Positions 1 through 7,703 of a stretch of DNA of 21,285 bases are shown here, in pieces. The notes under the pieces were generated by a model. It did not search any database. It was not told where the DNA came from and saw nothing but the letters and a program-made list of their open reading frames with translations. Within the stretch, counting starts at the first letter, position 1, and each line of letters starts with the position of its first letter. The position numbers and the translations under genes were made by a program. The DNA lies in assembly GCA_023484365.1 (NCBI GenBank), contig JAMDBA010000073.1, forward strand, positions 1-21,285, given 5' to 3'. The DNA comes from Patescibacteria group bacterium (GTDB lineage: Bacteria; Patescibacteria; Paceibacteria; UBA6257; 2-01-FULL-56-20).

Positions 1-23
1 CTAACTATATATTATATTTGGAA

Positions 24-58
24 TAAAAAAGCTCTATAGATTTTACTCATACAGAGCC
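24..58 (-). terminator. Intrinsic terminator of the small membrane protein gene
   Basis: On the minus strand an 8-bp stem (GCTCTGTA with TATAGAGC, one G-T pair; plus-strand arms 31-38 and 50-57) is followed by six T. It lies about 45 bases after the stop codon at 102. Confidence 0.75.
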
Positions 59-101
59 TTTGGTAGCTAGGATTGCTTAACAGAATCTTGGTGGATGGCA
101 A

Positions 102-242
102 CTACCTATCAAACGGAGGTGGGTCAAGCGGAATCGGCAAACAGAAAATTATTATCGCAGCAATGCTAATCGTTATGCCCGCTACGAGAAGCGTGGGTTT
201 AACGATAATGATCAGAACGGCAACAGCAATTATTAACAACAT
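102..242 (-). CDS. Small two-helix membrane protein (46 aa), unknown function
   Basis: A 46-residue reading frame starts with ATG at 242 and ends with TAG at 102. A strong Shine-Dalgarno (AAGGAG) sits 6-8 bases before the start. The protein is almost entirely hydrophobic: a first segment at about residues 2-14, a short turn with Lys15-Pro16, a second segment at about 18-36, then a polar tail rich in Pro and Asp (PLDPPPFDR). This suggests a helical hairpin in the membrane with a short exposed tail. It has its own promoter (303-331) and terminator (24-58), so the unit is complete. No family is recognised. The longer frame on the opposite strand (73-294) has no ribosome site and looks like a shadow. 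Coding status is inferred from the clean signals and the composition, not from homology. Confidence 0.65.
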   Translation of the reverse strand: MLLIIAVAVLIIIVKPTLLVAGITISIAAIIIFCLPIPLDPPPFDR

Positions 243-302
243 TTTTCTCTCCTTTTCTTCCTTTATTTTTTTGTTTTCAAACTTAACTGATTAACTAACT
301 AA

Positions 303-331
303 AACTTAGCATATTACTAAGCTTTTGTCAA
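303..331 (-). promoter_or_regulatory. Sigma70-type promoter for the 46-aa protein
   Basis: TTGACA (326-331), 17-base spacer, TAAGTT (303-308). The predicted +1 falls on the A of TAG (296). The spacer holds an inverted repeat, CTTAG at 305-309 and CTAAG at 317-321, seven bases apart, which could be an operator. From about 332 to 458 I see no gene or other recognisable signal. Confidence 0.6.
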
Positions 332-458
332 ATAGTTGTACTCGTCCATAACATTTGAGACTTTCCGGTAAATAGAAAAATACATATCTGAAATTGCGTA
401 TAGTTTAGGTTCTAATCGCCTCTAAGGTTCGGGGTAAATATTACAAATTAATATAATC

Positions 459-487
459 TTGAATCCCTACCCTACCTCTTGTATGAT
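459..487 (+). promoter_or_regulatory. Sigma70-type promoter for the zincin-like gene
   Basis: TTGAAT (459-464), exactly 17 bases, TATGAT (482-487). The start codon follows at 524, giving a leader of about 30 bases in which I see no Shine-Dalgarno. Confidence 0.65.
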
Positions 488-523
488 ATAAATGCGACAA
501 ATTAAGAATAGAGTCAGAAAATT

Positions 524-1585
524 ATGCCAAAAGAAAAATTAAGCTACGAACATATTATAAGCAGCCCCGAAATCAGCAATAAAGAAAAGAATCAAGAGCT
601 TAAGGATGTTTTAGAAGAAAAAGATAAAGGATTGGCCAAATTTGAACTCAAAAAAACGCCCGACGACATCAAAACTATAGAGCAAACAGATTCCATTGTT
701 AATAACATAATAAAAGGCTATGGCTGTGATTCAAAAAAAATTCCGCTTGATCATATCTACATCCTTAAGCCAGGCAGCGTCGCGACTATAACCGGCAATG
801 AACTTAGCGAAGGCATTCATAGGCCCATAGGGATTAATATCGGAGTTGAAAAAAAAGAATCTAAGTTTCTTTTCGCGGCCACAATAGCTCACGAGCTTTT
901 TCACGCAAAATCACCTAAAACCATACGCATAGAAAAAACTCCAACCGGCGAGCATGAAATTCATCTTTATCGGAGCGGAATTGAGATGGTTGGCAAAAAA
1001 GACGAAGATAAGAAACCCGGAAAAGAAAAGGCGTATTTTACAATACTTGAAGAAGCGATTGTCGCAGAATGCACGAAAAAATTTCTTAACGAAATTAGCA
1101 AGGTCGGTCCCTATCGTGAAGACGCAAAAGCCGTAGAAAAACTAAAAAATTGGTTAATTGATTATCGCAAAGAGCAAGGAGTATCTGATGAAAATCTTAG
1201 ATTCATCAAAGATGAATTGAGATATATTGATAATCCCCAAGAAAGAGTGAAAAAAATAATGAAGTTTTATGACGACAAAGAGAGTCGACAAGCATATGCC
1301 GCCGGAATGATTACGAGGCTTATCAAAGAAAAAGAAATTGAAATTGTAGAGCGATACAAAGAAAGAAAGATGCTATATAATCTCCTTGATAAAATCGTTG
1401 AAAAATCTAATGGCCAATTCAAAAATCGAGAAGCTATATTTTCTGAATTCGCAAAGGCTAATTTTACTGGCAATTATTTATCAATTGCACCAATAGTTGA
1501 AAACGCTCTAGGAAAGGGATCTTTTAGGGAGCTGGCTAATAAATTCGGGACAGAAAGGAAAAATAAAAACAATAATACGGATTAA
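524..1585 (+). CDS. Cytosolic HExxH zincin-like metalloprotease, putative
   Basis: This 353-residue protein has no signal peptide or membrane segment. It carries an HELFH motif (His123, Glu124, His127) inside a hydrophobic helix, the signature of zinc metallopeptidases of the zincin fold. A second acidic helix with EEAIVAE (Glu176-Glu182) lies about 50 residues downstream, where gluzincins supply the third zinc ligand. About 100 residues precede the metal site and the C-terminal 160 residues are a charged helical region of unknown role. The gene stands alone with its own promoter. A weak A/T hairpin (AAAAAG, CTTTTT) directly follows the stop. I do not recognise a named family. Protease activity is an inference from the motif; many HExxH proteins of this type are uncharacterised. 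Confidence 0.75.
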   Translation: MPKEKLSYEHIISSPEISNKEKNQELKDVLEEKDKGLAKFELKKTPDDIKTIEQTDSIVNNIIKGYGCDSKKIPLDHIYILKPGSVATITGNELSEGIHRPIGINIGVEKKESKFLFAATIAHELFHAKSPKTIRIEKTPTGEHEIHLYRSGIEMVGKKDEDKKPGKEKAYFTILEEAIVAECTKKFLNEISKVGPYREDAKAVEKLKNWLIDYRKEQGVSDENLRFIKDELRYIDNPQERVKKIMKFYDDKESRQAYAAGMITRLIKEKEIEIVERYKERKMLYNLLDKIVEKSNGQFKNREAIFSEFAKANFTGNYLSIAPIVENALGKGSFRELANKFGTERKNKNNNTD

Positions 1586-1663
1586 AAAAGCGTGTCTTTT
1601 TGTTGATTAATTTGCCAAGATAAAGGTTATAGCTTAGTCTGTCATTCGAAGTTGGAAAATAAA

Positions 1664-1686
1664 AAAGCGGGTTTTTAGCCCGCTTT
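1664..1686. terminator. Bidirectional hairpin between convergent genes
   Basis: AAAGCGGG (1664-1671) pairs with CCCGCTTT (1679-1686) around a 7-base loop, with an A-run before it on the plus strand, so it terminates the minus-strand gene at 1703 and may also stop plus-strand transcription. Confidence 0.8.
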
Positions 1687-1702
1687 GAAAATATTAGACA
1701 TT

Positions 1703-2311
1703 TTAATTGGATGCTTCTCTCTGGAATAAACTTTTCAACTGATTCAGAAATTTAGATCCTCTTTTGACTCTACTTTGATAATCCGCCGCTTTGTTGTTTT
1801 TAGCTATTTCTTTTTCCCTCTTTTTTCGCGCCGCTTCTCTTTCCTGCAATATTTCATGCGCCTCATAGAAACCCATGAAAATATTAACAACCTCCGAGGG
1901 CGTGTCATCATCGTATGAATCAAATTGATGTAAATGGTGATGCGACCAATTGTCATTATGTTCAAAATAATATCCTTTAACTCTTTCACATAGGTCAAGC
2001 CATTCAAGAAAGGTTTTCCTGTCTTCGTCAGACATCTTTTTGATAGCGTGCTTGATGCGAATCTTTGTCCACGGCCCAATTATGCTTATCCAGGCAATAT
2101 TTGATTGGTAATGAAAATCAGTAAATTCACCAGAACCTGAATCCTCATAAAATGTTACTCCGTTATATCCAGCCATCTTATTGAGACCGCGATCTCTGAC
2201 TGCGAGGTCAAGCTCTTTTGCTTTCCATGGGGGTATCGCATTTAGCCATTCCTGAAAATATCGCTCTGATTTTTCAAGTTCCGCCTTACTAAGGCTAGGA
2301 AACATCTTCAT
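1703..2311 (-). CDS. Conserved-looking soluble protein of unknown function (202 aa)
   Basis: The start at 2311 is fixed by AAGGAG six to seven bases upstream; a second Met two codons later is less well placed. I recognise no domain. The first 120 residues look like a compact globular fold with several Trp (WLNAIPPW near the start, IAWISIIGPW in the middle). A His/Asp cluster follows (SHHHLHQFDSYDDD, about residues 123-136), then a helix and a strongly basic, lysine- and arginine-rich tail from about 157 to the end, possibly a coiled coil or nucleic-acid contact. There is no signal peptide or membrane segment. It is monocistronic, with one of the strongest promoters in the window and a palindrome over its -10, so it is probably regulated. 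The His/Asp cluster could bind metal, but nothing shows it. Confidence 0.7.
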   Translation of the reverse strand: MKMFPSLSKAELEKSERYFQEWLNAIPPWKAKELDLAVRDRGLNKMAGYNGVTFYEDSGSGEFTDFHYQSNIAWISIIGPWTKIRIKHAIKKMSDEDRKTFLEWLDLCERVKGYYFEHNDNWSHHHLHQFDSYDDDTPSEVVNIFMGFYEAHEILQEREAARKKREKEIAKNNKAADYQSRVKRGSKFLNQLKSLFQREASN

Positions 2312-2338
2312 ATCTTTCTCCTTTTTTATTTTTATTTA

Positions 2339-2354
2339 ATACTGCGTACAGTAT
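2339..2354. promoter_or_regulatory. Palindromic operator candidate over the -10 box
   Basis: ATACTG-CGTA-CAGTAT, a perfect 6-4-6 inverted repeat. Read on the minus strand it begins at the second base of the -10 TATACT and ends past the predicted +1, a position suited to a repressor. The same geometry recurs at 8974-8989. Confidence 0.5.
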
Positions 2355-2378
2355 AGCAATCACTGAAAATTTTGTCAA
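2350..2378 (-). promoter_or_regulatory. Strong sigma70-type promoter for the 202-aa protein
   Basis: TTGACA (2373-2378), 17-base spacer, TATACT (2350-2355). Predicted +1 is the A of CAG at 2343. Confidence 0.75.
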
Positions 2379-2405
2379 GAGCTTTTAATTTGCCTTTCAA
2401 TCGCT

Positions 2406-2411
2406 TATAAT
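2406..2411 (+). promoter_or_regulatory. -10 box upstream of thrS
   Basis: TATAAT at 2406-2411 with only a weak -35 (TTTTAA or TTTAAT). It would give a leader of about 50 bases before the thrS start. It is divergent from the promoter at 2350-2378, with only 27 bases between them. No T-box-like structure fits in the short leader. Confidence 0.4.
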
Positions 2412-2467
2412 GAAAATCAATTAGCCCTCATATATTTCCGCTCTTAAGCTAATAAAAAGTAAATAAT

Positions 2468-4237
2468 ATGACTAACAAAACCCCAAAAATAGAAGAAAAA
2501 AGGCACTCTTTGGCCCATCTTTTAGCGATTGCAGTCCTGGAGAAGTTCCCTGAAGCTAAACTGGGCATAGGACCCGTTATTGAAAACGGCTTCTATTATG
2601 ATTTTGAATTGCCGAGCTCGCTTAAAAACGAAGATTTGCCAGAACTGGAAAAAAGGATGCGCGAACTCGCCAAAGAAGATTTAGTTTTTAAGAAAGAAAA
2701 AATAACTTTCCCGTCGGCAAAAAAGCTGTTCAAAGACCAGCCCTACAAGCTGGAATTAATAAATGAATTCCACGAACAAAAAAAACCTCTTTCCATTTAC
2801 AAAACATTTAGCGGAAAATCGCTTATTTTTGCCGACCTATGCGCCGGACCGCACGTAAAATCAACCGGCGATATAGACCCAAAATCATTTAAATTAACCA
2901 GGACCGCCGGAGCTTATTGGCGCGGGTCAGAAAAAAACAAAATGCTGACCAGAATTTACGGCGCCGCCTTTGAAACCGAAAAAGAATTAACTGATTACCT
3001 GAAGCGCCAGGAAGAAATCGTTAAGCGCGACCACCGGATTTTGGGTGAAAAACTGGATTTATTTATGATTGACGAAAAAATCGGCAAAGGGCTCCCCATT
3101 TGGTTGCCTAAAGGATATTTTATCCGCCATCTGATTGAAGATTATATTTATAATCTTGAAGAAAAAAATGGCTACCTTCATGTTTTGACTCCTCAGCTAG
3201 CCAAAGAAGAACTTTACCAAACATCCGGTCATCTTGCTCATTATCGGGAAGATATGTACGCCCCGATTAAGATAGAGGAAGAAACTTATTATTTGAAACC
3301 GATGAACTGCCCGCATCACCATTCAATCTACAAGCACAAAACCAGAAGCTACCGCGACCTGCCTTTGCGGATAGCCGAATTCGGGACGGTTTACCGCTAT
3401 GAACGCTCGGGAGTTTTAAGCGGACTGATACGCGTCCGCGGCTTTACTCAAAACGACGCCCATATTTACACAACTCCGGAAGGGATAGAAAACGAGATCG
3501 TCAATATTTTAAAAATGCACAAAAAAGTTTACGATGATTTTAAGATATATGATTATTGGTTCCGGCTTTCCCTGCCCGATTTCAAAAATAAAGAAAAATT
3601 CGGCGACACAAAAGATAAAAAAACATGGGAAAACGCCTCGGATATTTTAAGACAGACTCTAAAGAAAATGGGATTAAATTTCGTGGAAGCCTTAGGGGAG
3701 GCGTCATTCTATGGTCCGAAAATAGATATCCAAATAAAAGATATCCACGGCAAAGAAGATACCATAGCCACCATTCAGGTTGATTTTTATTCGGCGCCCA
3801 AATTTGACTTAACTTATATTGATAAAGAAGGAAAAGAACAGCCGCCGGTTATAATTCACCGCGCAATCCTGGGATCGTTTGAAAGATTTTTCGCGTTTCT
3901 TATTGAAAAGACCGCCGGAAAATTCCCGCTTTGGCTAGCGCCCATACAGGCAAAAATAATAAACATCAGCGAAAAACAGCTAAAATACGCCGAAGAGGTT
4001 TTAAAACGCTTTAAAGAGAGCGGTATCCGCGCCGAGCTTGATAAAGACAACGCCACCTTAGGAAAGCGGATCCGTGAAGCAGAAACGCAAAAAATCCCCT
4101 ACATTCTGGTTATAGGCGAAAAAGAAGCGGCCAATAAAAACATAAGTATTCGTCACTTTGAGCGCGGCCAGGAAGGAGAAATGAAAGTAGCCGAGCTAAT
4201 AGAAAAAATGAGGCAGGAGATAGAAAACAAATCTTAA
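2468..4237 (+). CDS. thrS: Threonine--tRNA ligase lacking the TGS domain
   Basis: Charges tRNA-Thr with threonine in the cytoplasm. The 589-residue protein begins directly at the editing (tRNA_SAD) domain: HSLAH (His13, His17) with CAGPH (Cys125, His129) forms the editing site. The class II catalytic core follows, with MNCPHH (Cys281), the motif 2 region RYERSGVLSG and RGFTQNDAH (His332), and motif 3 IHRAILGSFERF (His464); Cys281, His332 and His464 are the expected zinc ligands. The anticodon-binding domain occupies about 487-589. Usual bacterial ThrS is about 640 residues; the missing part is the N-terminal TGS domain. Upstream there is no in-frame sequence to add it. No Shine-Dalgarno is seen. 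The next gene starts two bases after the stop. Confidence 0.97.
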   Translation: MTNKTPKIEEKRHSLAHLLAIAVLEKFPEAKLGIGPVIENGFYYDFELPSSLKNEDLPELEKRMRELAKEDLVFKKEKITFPSAKKLFKDQPYKLELINEFHEQKKPLSIYKTFSGKSLIFADLCAGPHVKSTGDIDPKSFKLTRTAGAYWRGSEKNKMLTRIYGAAFETEKELTDYLKRQEEIVKRDHRILGEKLDLFMIDEKIGKGLPIWLPKGYFIRHLIEDYIYNLEEKNGYLHVLTPQLAKEELYQTSGHLAHYREDMYAPIKIEEETYYLKPMNCPHHHSIYKHKTRSYRDLPLRIAEFGTVYRYERSGVLSGLIRVRGFTQNDAHIYTTPEGIENEIVNILKMHKKVYDDFKIYDYWFRLSLPDFKNKEKFGDTKDKKTWENASDILRQTLKKMGLNFVEALGEASFYGPKIDIQIKDIHGKEDTIATIQVDFYSAPKFDLTYIDKEGKEQPPVIIHRAILGSFERFFAFLIEKTAGKFPLWLAPIQAKIINISEKQLKYAEEVLKRFKESGIRAELDKDNATLGKRIREAETQKIPYILVIGEKEAANKNISIRHFERGQEGEMKVAELIEKMRQEIENKS

Positions 4238-4239
4238 AA

Positions 4240-5835
4240 ATGGCCGAACTATCAAGTTTAACCGAAAAATTAATCCAAAAATATCAGGATTGGCAAACTT
4301 CCCTCGCTCAAAAAGAAGGAGCGCCGGTCTTAAGCGTTGACGAAGTCGCTTCCCGACTGGCTTTTTTCTACGAGAAAATTAAATCAATAGTAGATTGGCA
4401 CGAAGAACATCTTATCAGAAAAGTTGCTATTGAAAGAGACTTAAAACGCCGGATGGTTTTTCAAAAAGAAAATAAGAGTTTGGCCGAATCCCTGATTTTA
4501 GAATTAATCCGCGCTGGTTATTTTGAAAACGGGAAAATAGAAGAAATAAGGGTTTCAGAAGTTCAGAAAGCGCTGGACAAATATTCTTACATCATTAAAA
4601 ATTCTCCTGAACATCCCAAAAAGAAAGAACTTTCCCGCTGGCTGCTTGGCTTGGCGGCGTGCGAAATTGAAGAAATCCTTGATCCGCCGACAAAACAAAA
4701 AGCGCTGCTTGATTATATGTTTGAGTCAATGATTCAGAAAATTCAACTAAGTCCGGAAGCGATTGAAAAATACCACCTGACCGAAGAAGAAAAGAATGTC
4801 TTAATATATATTGCTTGCCAAAAATCATTATTCAAACTTGATAGCACCCTTATCGCCTATCATCTTTTGCGTTTGCAGTATCCCGACTGGGATGATTTGG
4901 GCGGTTCCAGGCTGGAATATCTGGCGTCTAATATTTATTTAATCTGGGGAAATATCAAAAAAGAATTCCGCCATCCAGCCGCGAAAAAAATTTACGCTAT
5001 CTGCGAAAAATACGATGCCGCCTATTTAATTTTGGGCGACGTCATCTCCGAAGAACCGGAAAAATCCGAGGAGCTCCTTAAAAATCCCGACCTTTTTGAA
5101 AAAGCGATTGGCGCCGCTTATGACAAAAGAGAAAAAATTATTAAAGCGCGGGTAAGACGCGCCGCCATCTACGCAACCCTCTCTATCTTTATTTCTAAAA
5201 TTTTGATAGTTTTAGCGCTGGAAATTCCTTTTGACAGATACGTCGCCGGCAGATTCAGTTATTTTTCTTTAATTATTAACGTTCTTATTCCTCCTCTTCT
5301 AATGTTTCTTTTGATTATCAGCATCAGGCCTCCCGATCAAGAAAACCGCCAGCGATTAATAATGGAAACTATTAAAATCGCCTACCATCACGACAAACAG
5401 GATTACTATCCAGTAAAGACGCCCAGAAAACGCGGCGGCATCACGAATATATTTATTTATCTTGTTTATCTGTTAACATTCTTGCTTTCTTTTGGAATTA
5501 TTATTTGGTTCCTCGGAAAAATTCATTTTAGCTATTTCTCTCAGGTCGTCTTTATATTCTTTGTCTGCCTTATTGCTTTCGCCGGAGTAAAAATAAGAGA
5601 CCGCGCCCGTGAGCTTGAAATAATAGAAAAAAGAGAAAAGGTCTTAAGTTTTGTTATTGACTTACTTTCTTTGCCTATAGTAAAAATCGGACGCTGGCTG
5701 GCAAAACAACTTTCAAAATACAACGCCATTATTATATTTTTAGCTATTATTATAGACACCCCGTTCCAGGTTTTCGTAGAATTCCTGGAAAAATGGCGCG
5801 CCTTTCTGAAAGAAAAGAAAGCTGATGATGTTTAA
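4240..5835 (+). CDS. Polytopic membrane protein of unknown function, coupled to thrS
   Basis: A 531-residue protein whose first 300 residues are soluble, helical and charged, with no motif I can name, followed by about five hydrophobic segments at roughly 307-328, 341-362, 402-425, 432-452 and 496-515. A basic loop (about 363-401) separates the second and third. There is no signal peptide, so the large N-terminal domain is probably cytoplasmic. The start lies two bases after the thrS stop, so the two are almost certainly cotranscribed and may be translationally coupled. I recognise no family. A link to threonine or tRNA metabolism rests on position only. Confidence 0.85.
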   Translation: MAELSSLTEKLIQKYQDWQTSLAQKEGAPVLSVDEVASRLAFFYEKIKSIVDWHEEHLIRKVAIERDLKRRMVFQKENKSLAESLILELIRAGYFENGKIEEIRVSEVQKALDKYSYIIKNSPEHPKKKELSRWLLGLAACEIEEILDPPTKQKALLDYMFESMIQKIQLSPEAIEKYHLTEEEKNVLIYIACQKSLFKLDSTLIAYHLLRLQYPDWDDLGGSRLEYLASNIYLIWGNIKKEFRHPAAKKIYAICEKYDAAYLILGDVISEEPEKSEELLKNPDLFEKAIGAAYDKREKIIKARVRRAAIYATLSIFISKILIVLALEIPFDRYVAGRFSYFSLIINVLIPPLLMFLLIISIRPPDQENRQRLIMETIKIAYHHDKQDYYPVKTPRKRGGITNIFIYLVYLLTFLLSFGIIIWFLGKIHFSYFSQVVFIFFVCLIAFAGVKIRDRARELEIIEKREKVLSFVIDLLSLPIVKIGRWLAKQLSKYNAIIIFLAIIIDTPFQVFVEFLEKWRAFLKEKKADDV

Positions 5836-5884
5836 TATAAATTAAAATACGGCAATTATAATTTTAGGGCAAAAAATAATTTGC

Positions 5885-5890
5885 GATAAT
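5885..5890 (+). promoter_or_regulatory. -10 box giving a leaderless miaA transcript
   Basis: GATAAT ends seven bases before the ATG at 5898, so transcription would start at or next to the start codon. No -35 match is visible. A further TATAAT lies at 5857-5862. Confidence 0.45.
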
Positions 5891-5897
5891 TTTACGA

Positions 5898-6815
5898 ATG
5901 ACCGATAAAATCCCGGATACAATAAAAAAGCCTAAAATTATTGTTATTTTAGGGCCGACCGCTTCGGGAAAATCAGACTTGGCCGTGGAAATCGCTAAAA
6001 AAATCAGCGGCGAAATAATTTCCGCCGACTCGCGGCAGATTTACAAAGGAATGAATATCGGCGCCGGTAAAATCACTAAAAAAGAAATGAGGGGTATCCC
6101 TCATTATCTTCTTGACGTTGCTTCACCAAAGCGACGGCGTCCTTTCACGGCCTCTGATTACCGGACGCTGGCAAAAAAAGCGGTTAAGAAAATCATAACC
6201 AAAGGAAAAACGCCGATTATTTGCGGTGGGACCGGATTTTACATTGACTCTTTAATTTACGATTACCAATTCCCAAAAGTCCTGCCCGATAAAAAATTAA
6301 GAATGAAACTTGAAAAGGAATCCGCCGCCGACCTTTTTAAAAAACTTGAGAGACTTGACCCTCAAAGAGCGAAAAATATAGACAGATTCAATAAGCGACG
6401 TCTTATTAGAGCGCTGGAAATAATAATCACAACCAAAAAACCCGTCCCGCCGATTCAAAAATCATCTCCTTACGACATTATTAAAATAGGAATAAAAAGG
6501 GAGCCGCGAAAGCTAAAAAACTTAATTTCGCTGCGGCTTGAAAAAAGGCTTAAAGCGGGGATGATTAACGAGATTAAAAAACTCCATCGCCAAGGAGTAA
6601 GCTGGCAAAAACTAGATGATTTCGGGCTTGAGTATCGTTTTATTTCAAGATATTTAAGAGGTTTAATTTCAAAAAAAGAAATGATTGAACGATTGGAAAA
6701 AGAAATCGCCGCCTACGCCAAAAGGCAAATGACCTGGTTCAGGCGCGATAAAAATATCCAATGGGTAAAAAACAGCAACGAAGCCCTAATGATAATTAAA
6801 AGATTTTTAAAATAA
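5898..6815 (+). CDS. miaA: tRNA dimethylallyltransferase
   Basis: Transfers an isopentenyl group to N6 of adenosine 37 in tRNAs that read codons starting with U. The 305-residue length is normal. The P-loop GPTASGKS is at residues 19-26. The DxxQ region (ADSRQIYKGMNIGAGK, about 42-57) contains the catalytic Asp and substrate-contacting Gln, although the usual GTAK reads GAGK here. GGTGFYI (residues near 110) is the next conserved block. The C-terminal part keeps the AKRQMTWFRRD motif typical of the family. There is no Shine-Dalgarno; the start fits the leaderless -10 at 5885. After the gene, 6816-7108 holds no convincing reading frame, only a weak hairpin at 6978-6991. Confidence 0.96.
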   Translation: MTDKIPDTIKKPKIIVILGPTASGKSDLAVEIAKKISGEIISADSRQIYKGMNIGAGKITKKEMRGIPHYLLDVASPKRRRPFTASDYRTLAKKAVKKIITKGKTPIICGGTGFYIDSLIYDYQFPKVLPDKKLRMKLEKESAADLFKKLERLDPQRAKNIDRFNKRRLIRALEIIITTKKPVPPIQKSSPYDIIKIGIKREPRKLKNLISLRLEKRLKAGMINEIKKLHRQGVSWQKLDDFGLEYRFISRYLRGLISKKEMIERLEKEIAAYAKRQMTWFRRDKNIQWVKNSNEALMIIKRFLK

Positions 6816-6977
6816 CTCAGTTAAGATTAATCCTCTCTTTAAAAAACACCTTATAGTAATAGAAAAATCCCGTTAGAAGTTCAATCAAATTAATTAATTA
6901 ATTATCGCCTAATCAGTGAGCGAGTCCGCCTATGGCTAAGTCATTAAACGCACCTATTAAATTTCTAAAGGGGCAAA

Positions 6978-6997
6978 CTAACATTAGTTAGGATTTT
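6978..6997 (+). terminator. Weak hairpin with T-run after miaA
   Basis: CTAAC (6978-6982), ATTA loop, GTTAG (6987-6991), then GATTTTTT. The stem is only 5 bp and lies about 160 bases after the miaA stop, so it is a poor but possible terminator, or the end of an unseen small RNA. The rest of the 6816-7108 gap shows only AT-rich sequence, including an ATTA repeat near 6890. Confidence 0.3.
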
Positions 6998-7108
6998 TTA
7001 AACCGGAAGATATGTTTGATTTGCAGATTTTTTAACAACTTACAATGTTTAATTCGTTTAATTCGCCGACAAACAGCGAATAAATTGGCTATTTTTTTAA
7101 TATAAAAA

Positions 7109-7130
7109 AGGACGACCACGGCCGTCCTTA
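7109..7130 (-). terminator. Intrinsic terminator of the ParS-like gene
   Basis: On the minus strand AAGGACGGCC pairs with GGTCGTCCTT (one G-T pair, minimal loop) and is followed by a T-run. It lies 20 bases after the stop codon at 7151. Confidence 0.8.
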
Positions 7131-7150
7131 ATCTGATTAGAGTTAAAATG

Positions 7151-7576
7151 CTATGAAGGAACACCCCATTCTATTCTACCAAGAATGTCTCTTACTAGAT
7201 TGGCGCCGATCTCTGTCTCAATACAATTAATTGCCCTTTTCCCGCCAAGACCAATCAGCGGATGACGCATCCAGGCAATAACCGATCCGCGATTTTCCAA
7301 TACCTGCGTCGCGTAATCCAAAATACTTATCAATCGGAAAATGCGATCGCTGGCCACAAGAGAAAGCCTTTTGCCCGACGCCAGATTATGCCGTAAAGTT
7401 CTTGCGCTCATACCAGCCATTTTAGCAATCTCGGCATCGGTAATAGTGAAACGCTTTTTCATTCTACTTATAACGCTTGAAGAAAAACCTTTGCGTATGA
7501 CCATGTCTAAGGCAAGATTGTCCTGCGCCTGGTTTTTGCTTATCCCTAAAATATAATTCAGCTCTTCGTTTTCCAT
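7151..7576 (-). CDS. Xre/MbcA/ParS (DUF2384) antitoxin-like DNA-binding protein, orphan
   Basis: A 141-residue protein with the two-part layout of antitoxins that partner RES-domain toxins. The middle (about residues 42-70, with DAEIAKMAGMSARTLRHNL) is a helix-turn-helix of the Xre-like N-terminal domain. The C-terminus (about 105-141) has the DUF2384 pattern: a short PLIGLGGKRAINCIETEIG stretch, then a hydrophobic helix ending in LGRIEWGVPS, very close to the family LGRIEHG ending. In RES-Xre systems the C-terminal end blocks the toxin and the protein represses its own operon. No RES toxin gene lies on either side: miaA is one neighbour and a Clp-like ATPase the other. Shine-Dalgarno AAGGGG is seven bases before the ATG. 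It may be a solo regulator. Confidence 0.85.
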   Translation of the reverse strand: MENEELNYILGISKNQAQDNLALDMVIRKGFSSSVISRMKKRFTITDAEIAKMAGMSARTLRHNLASGKRLSLVASDRIFRLISILDYATQVLENRGSVIAWMRHPLIGLGGKRAINCIETEIGANLVRDILGRIEWGVPS

Positions 7577-7598
7577 AATAATCCCCTTCTTTATTTTT

Positions 7599-7652
7599 AA
7601 AATCCTATAGAGATACTACAAAACTACAGCTAAGATGTCAATTTAGGATTTT
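7599..7652. promoter_or_regulatory. Inverted repeat flanking the ParS-like promoter
   Basis: AAAATCCTA (7599-7607) and TAGGATTTT (7644-7652) are perfect 9-base inverted repeats that bracket the whole promoter. A direct repeat TGTAGT-TTT-GTAGT lies in the spacer on the minus strand. This suits a self-repressing antitoxin that binds two sites, but binding is inferred. Confidence 0.5.
7613..7641 (-). promoter_or_regulatory. Sigma70-type promoter for the ParS-like gene
   Basis: TTGACA (7636-7641), 17-base spacer, TAGTAT (7613-7618). Predicted +1 is the A of TAG at 7606. Confidence 0.75.
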
Positions 7653-7672
7653 AATTGTTTTCAATATAAAAA

Positions 7673-7698
7673 ATCTCCCGATTATAAAATCGGGAGAT
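7673..7698 (-). terminator. Intrinsic terminator of the Clp-like gene
   Basis: ATCTCCCGAT (7673-7682) pairs perfectly with ATCGGGAGAT (7689-7698), 6-base loop, then six T on the minus strand. It starts five bases after the stop codon. Confidence 0.9.
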
Positions 7699-7703
7699 AA
7701 AAT

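Noticed and set aside
73..294. A 73-residue plus-strand reading frame at the left edge
   Set aside because: It has no ribosome site and lies opposite the minus-strand 46-residue gene, which has promoter, ribosome site and terminator; it is a shadow.
2412..2467. A T-box or other riboswitch before thrS
   Set aside because: The leader is at most about 55 bases and shows no stem structure or T-box sequence.
6816..7150. A RES toxin or its remnant next to the ParS-like gene
   Set aside because: The longest open stretches in any frame I read are under 40 codons, with no start or RES-like residues.
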